A DNA stretch of 64,000 nt. It comes from UBA3775 sp964572955. Its GTDB lineage: Bacteria > Bacillota > Clostridia > Lachnospirales > Lachnospiraceae. Shown here one piece after another: positions 18,049 to 25,084 of this stretch. Below the pieces are notes generated by a model. That model was given only the letters and a program-made list of their open reading frames with translations, was not told where the DNA came from and did no database searches. The position numbers and the translations under genes are program-made. The stretch lies in NCBI GenBank assembly GCA_964572955.1, contig CAZNGY010000001.1:62001-126000 (forward strand). The letters are read 5' to 3'. Positions within the stretch are counted from its first letter, which is position 1; each line of letters starts with the position of its first letter.

Positions 18049-18094
18049 AACCTCGAAGATGTGTGTATAAATATGCATTTTCGAGGTTTTTTTG
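18049..18094 (+). terminator. Terminator of rubrerythrin
   Basis: AACCTCGAA at 18049 pairs with TTCGAGGTT at 18080, followed by TTTTTT. Confidence 0.88.
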
Positions 18095-18104
18095 CAATTT
18101 TATA

Positions 18105-18133
18105 TTGACTTAATCGGAAAGCTAATTTATTCT
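18105..18133 (+). promoter_or_regulatory. Promoter of the malic enzyme gene
   Basis: TTGACT at 18105, 17 bp, TATTCT at 18128. The start codon is 145 bases downstream, leaving a long leader. Confidence 0.55.
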
Positions 18134-18193
18134 TAATGGTAGCGCGGATTCTCCGACAGATAATGCGTGAAGAGTAAAAATACTAGTAGGCCG

Positions 18194-18242
18194 TATGGTT
18201 TATATTCCTTTTGAGGGAGACAGATAAAAGGTTGTAACCATA
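18194..18242 (+). other. Structured leader hairpin before malic enzyme
   Basis: TATGGTT at 18194 pairs with AACCATA at 18236, and inside it CCTTTT at 18207 pairs with AAAAGG at 18226, leaving a purine-rich loop (GAGGGAGACAGAT). With a leader of about 130 bases this suggests a cis-acting RNA element, but it matches no riboswitch I know. Confidence 0.4.
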
Positions 18243-18277
18243 TTGTGTGCTGAAGGCTTATAATTTTGGAGGAAACT

Positions 18278-19453
18278 ATGGATTATGCTAAAGAGTCATT
18301 AAGACTCCACAATGAATGGAAGGGTAAGATTGAAGTTATTTCAAAGGTACCTGTTAAAACTAAGGAAGATTTGGCACTTGCGTATACACCGGGTGTAGCA
18401 CAGCCATGTCTTGAAATTCAGAAGAATGTCGATTTAAGCTATGATCTTACACGTCGTCATAATATGTGTCTTGTTGTAACAGATGGAACAGCGGTATTAG
18501 GACTTGGAGATATCGGACCTGAAGCAGGAATGCCTGTTATGGAAGGAAAGTGTGTATTATTTAAGTCCTTTGGTGATGTAGATGCATTTCCTCTTTGCAT
18601 AAAGAGTAAGGATGTAGATGAAATCGTCAATACAATTTATATGATTTCAGGTTCATTTGCAGGTGTTAACCTTGAAGATATTTCTGCACCAAGATGTTTT
18701 GAAATTGAGCGTAAGCTTAAGGAAAAATGTGATATTCCAATTTTCCATGATGACCAGCATGGTACTGCAATTATTACACTTGCAGGTGTAACAAATGCAC
18801 TTAAGGTTGTTGGAAAGAAAATGGAAGATGTAAAGGTTGTAATTAATGGAGCCGGAGCTGCGGCAATTTCAATCTGCAGACTTCTTCTTACTGCAGGATT
18901 TAAAGATATAACTCTTTGCGACAGAACAGGAGCAATCTATGAAGGTCGTGAAAAGGGAATGAATCCTATTAAGGAAGAAATGGCAAAACTTACAAACAGA
19001 TCAATGAACAAGGGACAGCTTGTTGACGTAATTGCAGGCGCAGATGTGTTTATCGGTGTATCCGCACCGGGTGCAGTTACAGTTGATATGGTTAAGACTA
19101 TGGCTAAAGATGCAATTGTATTTGCATGTGCAAATCCTACTCCTGAAATTTTCCCTGATGATGCTAAGGCAGGCGGAGCAAAAGTTGTTGCTACCGGAAG
19201 AAGTGATTTCCCTAACCAGATCAACAACGTGCTTGTATTCCCTGGAATCTTCAGAGGTGCATTTGACGTAAGAGCAAAAGATATTAATGACGAGATGAAA
19301 CTTGCTGCTGCAAAGGCACTGGCAGATTTCATTCCTGAATCAGAACTTGGTCCTGATAACATCATTCCTCCTGCATTTGCAGAAGGTGTTGGCAAAGCAG
19401 TTGCAAAGGCAGTTGCTGAGGCGGCAGTTAAAACAGGTGTTGCAAGAATCTAA
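18278..19453 (+). CDS. Malic enzyme (malate dehydrogenase, decarboxylating)
   Basis: ATG 18278 sits behind GGAGGAAACT; an in-frame TTG further up lies inside the ribosome binding site. The 391-residue protein is the short bacterial type without a phosphotransacetylase domain. It has an AYTPGVAQPC motif with the catalytic Tyr, FHDDQHGTA for metal and malate, and NGAGAAAISICRLL as the nucleotide-binding fold. It converts malate to pyruvate plus CO2 with NAD(P)+. Cofactor choice cannot be told with confidence. It is monocistronic, with a long structured leader and a strong terminator, so expression is probably controlled at RNA level. Confidence 0.95.
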   Translation: MDYAKESLRLHNEWKGKIEVISKVPVKTKEDLALAYTPGVAQPCLEIQKNVDLSYDLTRRHNMCLVVTDGTAVLGLGDIGPEAGMPVMEGKCVLFKSFGDVDAFPLCIKSKDVDEIVNTIYMISGSFAGVNLEDISAPRCFEIERKLKEKCDIPIFHDDQHGTAIITLAGVTNALKVVGKKMEDVKVVINGAGAAAISICRLLLTAGFKDITLCDRTGAIYEGREKGMNPIKEEMAKLTNRSMNKGQLVDVIAGADVFIGVSAPGAVTVDMVKTMAKDAIVFACANPTPEIFPDDAKAGGAKVVATGRSDFPNQINNVLVFPGIFRGAFDVRAKDINDEMKLAAAKALADFIPESELGPDNIIPPAFAEGVGKAVAKAVAEAAVKTGVARI

Positions 19454-19499
19454 GTAAAAACATAATACTGTTTGACAGATTGAAAAAACAGCATAAGTA

Positions 19500-19528
19500 C
19501 AGGCACTGCGAAAGCGGTGCCTGTTTTT
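19500..19528 (+). terminator. Terminator of malic enzyme
   Basis: CAGGCACTGC and GCGGTGCCTG pair across a GAAA tetraloop, followed by TTTTT. Confidence 0.9.
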
Positions 19529-19615
19529 GTGTGCCTGAAATGTTTTAACGGACGGTCTGATGAATTATTTGAATAAAGAAATCAAGTTTAAAGGTCAAAA
19601 GTAAAATTTTGTACA

Positions 19616-19644
19616 TTGATTTACTTATAAAAACAAGATATACT
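19616..19644 (+). promoter_or_regulatory. Promoter of the GH5 endoglucanase gene
   Basis: TTGATT at 19616, 17 bp, TATACT at 19639. The transcript would start near 19651, leaving a leader of about 108 bases. The 19529-19615 stretch before it is AT-rich, and I see nothing else in it. Confidence 0.65.
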
Positions 19645-19650
19645 GAAATT

Positions 19651-19758
19651 CAGCAGCAAGGCTGTCCGGGTTGGCAAAAATTGACCGGTGGACATATGTC
19701 AGCCTGTGGATTACAAAAGATGTGTAAAGCCGGAATACACATCAGATAAGGAGAAGGC
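19651..19758 (+). other. Structured 5' leader of the GH5 gene, candidate cis-regulatory RNA
   Basis: GGCTG (19660) pairs with CAGCC (19700) around further pairing of TCC and CCGG elements; a second hairpin TGTGTA/TACACA (19721-19741) has the loop AAGCCGGAA, whose GCCGG could pair with the CCGG of the first hairpin. The leader is GC-richer than its surroundings. It does not fit the cyclic-di-GMP, glycine, lysine or cobalamin consensus as I know them. Confidence 0.45.
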
Positions 19759-21417
19759 ATGAATAATAAAAAATGCTACAAGTGGGCGGGAATAGCGGTG
19801 GCAGTACTTTTTGTGCTGATACTTTGCATATGTCTGTTCAAAGGCTGTGGGAAAGATGAAAAAGAAGAAATAAATCCTTCAGTAACTGTGACACAGGTAC
19901 CGCAAAATGACGACAAAGCTACGTCAGGAGATTCAGAAAAAGAGAATAATGAAGATAAAGATATAGAGAATGACAAAGTAACTCCGGAGGTAAAACCGAC
20001 GGAAGGAGCAGATGATGACGAAGAGCCGGTGGAAACACCGGGAGATGAACCGGATGCAACTCCTGAGGTTTCAGGTACAGTGACTGAGAATCCGGGTTCG
20101 GATGTACAGGTTAGTGCCACACCTACAAGTAAACCAACAAAAGCACCTACGGCAGCACCAACGAAAAAGCCTTCAAGCACACCAACAAGTGTACCTACAA
20201 AGGCACCAACAAAAGCACCTACGGCAGCACCAACAAAAGTACCTACAGCAGCTCCTACAAGTACACCGGTTTCAAAATATGAAACCAATGACAATAATGT
20301 AACCGTAAATAAGTTTTCATTTTCAAATCAGTCAGTTCCGTCAAATGATGCTACAGCTTTTGTTTCAAAGATGACTGTGGGATGGAACCTTGGAAATTCT
20401 TTTGATGCGGTGAACTGCTCATGGCTTACAAATGAACTTGATTATGAGTCGGCATGGTGCGGAGAAAAATGCACAAATAAGTTAATCGACACCTTGTATG
20501 CTCAGGGAATCAATACGATAAGAATTCCGGTAAGCTTTATGAATCACGTTGATTCTAATTATAAAATAAGCAGTGCATGGCTTAAAAGAGTTACTGAAGT
20601 TGTCGATTACGCATACAGTAAAGGCATGTATGTAATAATCAATATACATCATGATGTGGATAAGGATTTCTATTATCCTTCAGATGAGAAATATGCACAG
20701 AGTTCCAAGTATGTTAAAACCATATGGAAACAGCTTGCTGATAATTTCAGCGGATATGGTGAAAGACTTATATTTGAATCCATAAATGAGCCTCGTCTTA
20801 ATGAAGAATCAGGAGATTCAAGCGGTGCAATCGAATGGGGATGGAGCAGTTCGTATAATTTTACACAGACAGTAAAAAATGTATGTAAACTCAATCAGGA
20901 CTTCGTAGATACCGTAAGAGCGACAGGAGGAAATAATGCAACAAGATATCTTATGATTCCATCATATGATACTTCTCCGTCATTCCTTACGCATAGTGCA
21001 TTTACAATGCCTACAGATACCGTAAAGAACAGGCTTATAGCTGATGCACATATTTATTCAAGTTATTCCTTTGCACAGGATTCATCAGGTACATCAAAGT
21101 TTAACGATGCAGCAAAGAAAGAAAATGCCAACCAGCTTAAGAACCTTTACAATAACTTTGTTAAGAAGGGAATACCGGTTGTGATTACGGAATTTGGTGC
21201 GGTAGATAAGAATAATTCACAGGACAGAGCAGATTACTTGTCTTATTTTACTGCATGTGCCAAGTCATACGGAATAAGAGTATGTTATTGGGATAATAAT
21301 GCATTCAGAACAAAGTCAAATAATAATCCGGATAGTAAATTCGGACTTATTGACAGATCTGACTGCAAAGTTGTTTATCCTAACCTGATAAAAGCAATGA
21401 CGCAATACTTTAACTGA
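19759..21417 (+). CDS. Membrane-anchored GH5 endoglucanase with Pro/Thr linker
   Basis: 552 residues. An N-terminal hydrophobic segment (about 8-27) followed by FKGCGKDE may act as an uncleaved anchor or a poor lipobox. Residues 35-185 are an acidic then Pro/Thr/Ala-rich linker of repeated PTKAPTAAPT type. The catalytic domain follows: GWNLGNSFD, INIHHD, SINEP with acid/base Glu344, and ITEFG with nucleophile Glu478. The enzyme cuts internal beta-1,4-glucan bonds (cellulose, mixed-linkage glucan or xyloglucan) outside the cell. It has no carbohydrate-binding module. AAGGAG precedes ATG 19759. Expression may be set by the structured leader. Confidence 0.92.
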   Translation: MNNKKCYKWAGIAVAVLFVLILCICLFKGCGKDEKEEINPSVTVTQVPQNDDKATSGDSEKENNEDKDIENDKVTPEVKPTEGADDDEEPVETPGDEPDATPEVSGTVTENPGSDVQVSATPTSKPTKAPTAAPTKKPSSTPTSVPTKAPTKAPTAAPTKVPTAAPTSTPVSKYETNDNNVTVNKFSFSNQSVPSNDATAFVSKMTVGWNLGNSFDAVNCSWLTNELDYESAWCGEKCTNKLIDTLYAQGINTIRIPVSFMNHVDSNYKISSAWLKRVTEVVDYAYSKGMYVIINIHHDVDKDFYYPSDEKYAQSSKYVKTIWKQLADNFSGYGERLIFESINEPRLNEESGDSSGAIEWGWSSSYNFTQTVKNVCKLNQDFVDTVRATGGNNATRYLMIPSYDTSPSFLTHSAFTMPTDTVKNRLIADAHIYSSYSFAQDSSGTSKFNDAAKKENANQLKNLYNNFVKKGIPVVITEFGAVDKNNSQDRADYLSYFTACAKSYGIRVCYWDNNAFRTKSNNNPDSKFGLIDRSDCKVVYPNLIKAMTQYFN

Positions 21418-21480
21418 TATCTGTGGCAGCAGTTATGAGCAGGACGCAGATGCGGATTGCGGGTAAAGTATATATAGAGA

Positions 21481-21516
21481 AAAAAGAAATCCCCGTGAAA
21501 ACGGGGATTTCTTTTT
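21481..21516. terminator. Bidirectional terminator between GH5 and thrS
   Basis: A 16-bp stem (AAAAAGAAATCCCCGT with its complement) around a GAAA loop ends in T-runs on both strands, serving the two convergent genes. Confidence 0.92.
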
Positions 21517-21525
21517 GACTATTAT

Positions 21526-23289
21526 TTAGTTTGCAAATTTCTTTGATTTAATTTCATTTTTAATCTTTGCAATAAATTCCTCAATGCTTACGGTAACAGT
21601 GCCCTGGCTTCCGTGAAGTCTGTAAGTTACGGTTCTTTCGTTTCTTTCATTGTTTCCAAGTACGAGAATATATGGAACTTTGCTTAATTGAGCCTCACGG
21701 AGACGGTATCCGAGTTTTTCGGAACGATCGTCAAGTTCAACACGGATGTCTTCATCATCGAGAAGTGAACGGATTTCCTCTGCATAGGCAAGAAGTCCAT
21801 CATCGTCATTTTTTACAGGGAGAATTGAAACCTGTGTAGGGGCAAGCCATACAGGAAGATTTCCCTTTGTTTCCTCAAGAATGTATGCCATAAAACGGTC
21901 AAGAGAGCCAAGGATTGCACGATGAAGTACAACAGGAGTTTTCTTTGAACCGTCGCTGTCAGTATAAGTGAGTTCAAATTTTGCAGGGAGACAGAAATCA
22001 AGCTGGCAGGTTGAAAGAGTGTATTCATTTCCTACGGCAGGTTTAACATTTACGTCAAGCTTTGGTCCGTAGAATGCAGCCTCACCAATTTCTTCTGTAT
22101 ATTCAATTCCTAAATCATTAAGAACATCTCTCAAAGCGTTTTCAGCCTTATCCCACATCTCATCGTCCGGATGATATTTTTCCGTGTCAGCAGGATCTCT
22201 GAGAGATAATACACAACGGTAATCAGTAATATGGAAATCTCTGTATACATCAAAGATGAGATCAACAACTTTTGATACCTCATCCTTGATCTGCTCAGGA
22301 GTAACGAAAAGATGTGCATCATTCTGACAGAAGTGACGGCCTCTTTCGATACCTTTTAATGTTCCGCTTGCCTCAAATCTGAAATCGTGGGCGATTTCAC
22401 CGATTCGGATAGGAAGGTCTTTATATGAATGCATCTTATTTGCGTAAATCATCATATGGTGAGGACAGTTCATAGGTCTTAATACGAAACTCTCACCCTC
22501 AACTTCCATTGCAGGGAACATGTTGTTTTTATAGTGAGCCCAATGACCGGAAGTTTTGTAAAGGTCAACAGTGCCGACACAAGGTGTCATAACATGCAGA
22601 TAACCGAGTTTTCTTTCTTTAGCCTTGATATAATCTTCAAGTTCCTGCCAGATTGTATAACCCTTTGGAAGAAACATAGGAAGACCGCGACCGATAAGAT
22701 CGTCAACCATGAAAAGGTTCATATCTTTACCGATTTTTCTATGATCACGTTCCTTAGCTTCTTCAAGAAGTCGGATGTGTTCTTCAAGTTCTTCTGCAGT
22801 AGGGAAGCACACACCGTAAATTCTCTGTAAAACTTTGTTTTTGGCATCGCCTTTCCAATATACACCGGAATGTTTGATAAGTTTAAAATTCTTACAGAGC
22901 TTAGTTGTTTCAACATGAGGTCCGCGGCAAAGGTCAATATATTCAGCCTGTTCATAACAGGTTATTGAACCATCTTCAAGACCGGAAATAAGATCAAGCT
23001 TGTACTCGTCATTTTTAAAGAGTTCAAGAGCTTCCTCTTTGGTAATTTCCTTTCTTACAATGCGTTTGTTTTCTTTACAGCATTTCTTCATTTCTTTTTC
23101 AATAGCGGCAAGATCTTCATCTCTGATTACATCATCACCGAGATCAATATCATAATAGAATCCTTCCGCAACGACCGGACCAACCCAGAATTTAGCCTGA
23201 GGATAAAGTCGTTTTACTGCCTGTGCCATTACGTGGGCACATGAGTGGTTGAGAGTATTTAATCTCTCGTCTTCTTTAAAATTAACCAT
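21526..23289 (-). CDS. thrS: Threonyl-tRNA synthetase lacking the TGS domain
   Basis: 587 residues. It begins directly with the editing domain (HSCAHVMAQAV holds the HxxxH zinc/editing motif), then the class II catalytic core (FEASGTLKGIERGRHFCQNDAHLF, VLHRAILGSLDRFM) and the C-terminal anticodon-binding domain. Typical bacterial ThrRS is about 640 residues because of an N-terminal TGS domain of about 60 residues; that is missing here, and no frame upstream supplies it. The enzyme charges tRNA-Thr in the cytoplasm. AAGGAG precedes the start. I see no T-box leader; instead a long-range inverted repeat lies before the ribosome binding site. Confidence 0.95.
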   Translation of the reverse strand: MVNFKEDERLNTLNHSCAHVMAQAVKRLYPQAKFWVGPVVAEGFYYDIDLGDDVIRDEDLAAIEKEMKKCCKENKRIVRKEITKEEALELFKNDEYKLDLISGLEDGSITCYEQAEYIDLCRGPHVETTKLCKNFKLIKHSGVYWKGDAKNKVLQRIYGVCFPTAEELEEHIRLLEEAKERDHRKIGKDMNLFMVDDLIGRGLPMFLPKGYTIWQELEDYIKAKERKLGYLHVMTPCVGTVDLYKTSGHWAHYKNNMFPAMEVEGESFVLRPMNCPHHMMIYANKMHSYKDLPIRIGEIAHDFRFEASGTLKGIERGRHFCQNDAHLFVTPEQIKDEVSKVVDLIFDVYRDFHITDYRCVLSLRDPADTEKYHPDDEMWDKAENALRDVLNDLGIEYTEEIGEAAFYGPKLDVNVKPAVGNEYTLSTCQLDFCLPAKFELTYTDSDGSKKTPVVLHRAILGSLDRFMAYILEETKGNLPVWLAPTQVSILPVKNDDDGLLAYAEEIRSLLDDEDIRVELDDRSEKLGYRLREAQLSKVPYILVLGNNERNERTVTYRLHGSQGTVTVSIEEFIAKIKNEIKSKKFAN

Positions 23290-23305
23290 GGTAAATCTCC
23301 TTATA

Positions 23306-23380
23306 GCTGTTTTTATATAAGATAATTGAGTAAAGTCTTTAAAAGACGATAGGATTTATATAATAATCCATTAAAACAGC
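23306..23380 (-). other. Inverted repeat in the thrS leader
   Basis: On the minus strand GCTGTTTT (23380-23373) can pair with AAAACAGC (23313-23306), the latter just before the AAGGAG. Folding would loop out about 60 AT-rich bases next to the ribosome binding site and might affect translation. Confidence 0.35.
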
Positions 23381-23445
23381 ATACTATAAACTAACTGAAA
23401 TGCTAACATAAATAAGCGTTTTTTTCAATTGCTAATTAAAGAAAT

Positions 23446-23472
23446 AAGGCACAAAAATCATATTTGTGCCTT
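23446..23472 (-). terminator. Terminator of the GH27 gene
   Basis: AAGGCACAAA and TTTGTGCCTT pair perfectly; on the minus strand a T-rich tract (ATTTCTTTAAT) follows. It lies about 60 bases beyond the GH27 stop. Confidence 0.7.
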
Positions 23473-23530
23473 GTTTTATGTCAGATGACAGTCTGTAAAT
23501 TGTAAATCTGCTCAAAAGAGTATCAGATGG

Positions 23531-24796
23531 TTATGACTGATTTATCAGGAATGCAGCAGTTCCGTGAGGATTAAGTTTTATACTGATTGGAGAAAGACAG
23601 TTTACGGTTTCACCGCTCCATAACTCAACAGCATCTGCGGCATCATATATTTCAGCATCTTCCGGATTAAGTTTAATTTCGGAAGTGGTATCGCTTAAGT
23701 TAAATATGGCCAGATAGCTGCCGCCGGAAGCAGAAACGGAGGTCCAGAGAACATGTTCCTGATCGCCTGTTTTTTTACGCCATACCTGATGAGCATGACG
23801 TGAATCAGAATGCATTTTAAGAATTCCTTCATTGGTAAGAAGATCTAAGGTGAAATCATCAAACCCTGTCATTTCGCCACCGATCATTAAAGGTGAGCGG
23901 AAAATTGACCAGAGAGTAAGCATCGTATACTGTTCGTCTTTGGTAAATCCGGTCCAATTATTTTTGTCATAATCCTGAAGAATAGGACCTACAGGAAGCA
24001 TATCGGCATCAGGCCATGAGCCTGCACCGGTGTGTGTGCACCATTTCTCGGCTCTTTCAAACATTGCATAGAGAAGTTCATAGCGATCCCAGAAGTCGTC
24101 AGTGATACGCCACATGTCTGCTGTCTGTTTATAAAGTTCAGCTTTTTCAAGGATGGCAGGACCAGGTGAAAGCGATAAAATCATATCGCGTCCACAGGAA
24201 TGAAGAGCCTTGCTTAGCATGATAAGTTCACCTTCTTCATGAGGAAGTTCACGACATATGTCATCGCATTTTATAAAGTCTACACCCCATGATGCGTATA
24301 GAGAGAAGAGTGAATTGTAATATTCCTCGGCACCTTCTTTTTCGGGATTGACACCGTACATGTCGGTATTCCAATGACAGATACTGTCGGTTTTGGCAAT
24401 GTCTCTGGCCTTTTTATTACTTCCTAAAACAGGCGTATTTTTATGAACAGCCTGACGCGGAATACCGCGCATAATATGGATACCAAATTTTAATCCGAGA
24501 GAATGAACGTATTCTGCAAGAGGTGCAAATCCCTTGCCGTCGGCAGAAGACGGAAATCGTTCGGGAGACGGAATGAGTCTGCCGTAGTCATCCATGCATA
24601 AATCGGTAAAAGGTATATATTCATGTGTGGTTACAAGGGGGTCGGACCACTGAATATCAACAACAACGTATTCCCATCCGTATTTTTTTAGATTTTCTGC
24701 CATGTAAAGGGCATTGGCACGAACGGTATTCTCGTTTACGGAGGCACCATAGCAGTCCCAACTGTTCCAGCCCATAGGAGCTTTTTTTGTCTTCAT
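23531..24796 (-). CDS. GH27 family glycoside hydrolase (alpha-galactosidase or relative)
   Basis: I choose the ATG at 24796-24794 (MKTKKAPMGWNSWD), preceded by AGAGGAAA; the longer frame upstream lacks a ribosome binding site and precedes the family start. The 421-residue protein has no signal peptide and should be cytosolic. Family marks: PMGWNSWD, WEYVVVDIQW, FIKCDD with probable nucleophile Asp178, SPGP, and a later RITDDFWD with the acid/base region. GH27 includes alpha-galactosidases, alpha-N-acetylgalactosaminidases and beta-L-arabinopyranosidases. The usual KxD-Cys order is here K-C-D-D, so the exact sugar is uncertain. It is divergent from the CotH gene. Confidence 0.88.
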   Translation of the reverse strand: MKTKKAPMGWNSWDCYGASVNENTVRANALYMAENLKKYGWEYVVVDIQWSDPLVTTHEYIPFTDLCMDDYGRLIPSPERFPSSADGKGFAPLAEYVHSLGLKFGIHIMRGIPRQAVHKNTPVLGSNKKARDIAKTDSICHWNTDMYGVNPEKEGAEEYYNSLFSLYASWGVDFIKCDDICRELPHEEGELIMLSKALHSCGRDMILSLSPGPAILEKAELYKQTADMWRITDDFWDRYELLYAMFERAEKWCTHTGAGSWPDADMLPVGPILQDYDKNNWTGFTKDEQYTMLTLWSIFRSPLMIGGEMTGFDDFTLDLLTNEGILKMHSDSRHAHQVWRKKTGDQEHVLWTSVSASGGSYLAIFNLSDTTSEIKLNPEDAEIYDAADAVELWSGETVNCLSPISIKLNPHGTAAFLINQS

Positions 24797-25030
24797 TGTT
24801 TTCCTCTTTCCGGGCAGTGTGTAAAGCCCAATTTTTTGCATTTTTATACTGCTTTTACAGAGATGATAAAACAAAAAAACAGAGATTTCAATCTGCTTTT
24901 TTGTGTGTGACACATAAAGATAGGAAAATACAAATTTTTTTAAGATTTTCAGTAAGATATTGTTATATTTTGTAAAAGAGTTTACAGATATGACAGATTT
25001 GCTTGCAAAAGGAAGCTTTTTTTCGTATCC

Positions 25031-25059
25031 TATACTAAATACAATCCGGAATCCGGATT
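25031..25059 (+). promoter_or_regulatory. TATACT box plus 7-bp palindrome before the CotH-type gene
   Basis: TATACT at 25031 has no good -35 box at 17 bp. AATCCGG at 25043 and CCGGATT at 25053 are perfect inverted arms around AAT, where transcription would begin. This suggests an operator. The rest of the 288-base divergent gap is AT-rich, and I see nothing else clear in it. Confidence 0.4.
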
Positions 25060-25084
25060 ATCATTCAGACAGCGGGGGATTTTT

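Noticed and set aside
19651..19758. Cyclic di-GMP (GEMM) riboswitch before GH5
   Set aside because: A GCAAGGC piece looks similar, but the conserved GGCAAACC hairpin with GNRA loop and the GACGCAAAGCC core are missing.
19776..20294. Minus-strand frame of 172 codons opposite the GH5 linker
   Set aside because: It mirrors the Pro/Thr repeat of the linker and has no start signal, so it is a shadow.
23290..23530. T-box leader before thrS (and before tyrS at 40071-40160)
   Set aside because: No GGTGGTACCGCG-like sequence or specifier stem is present, and the tyrS gap is too short.
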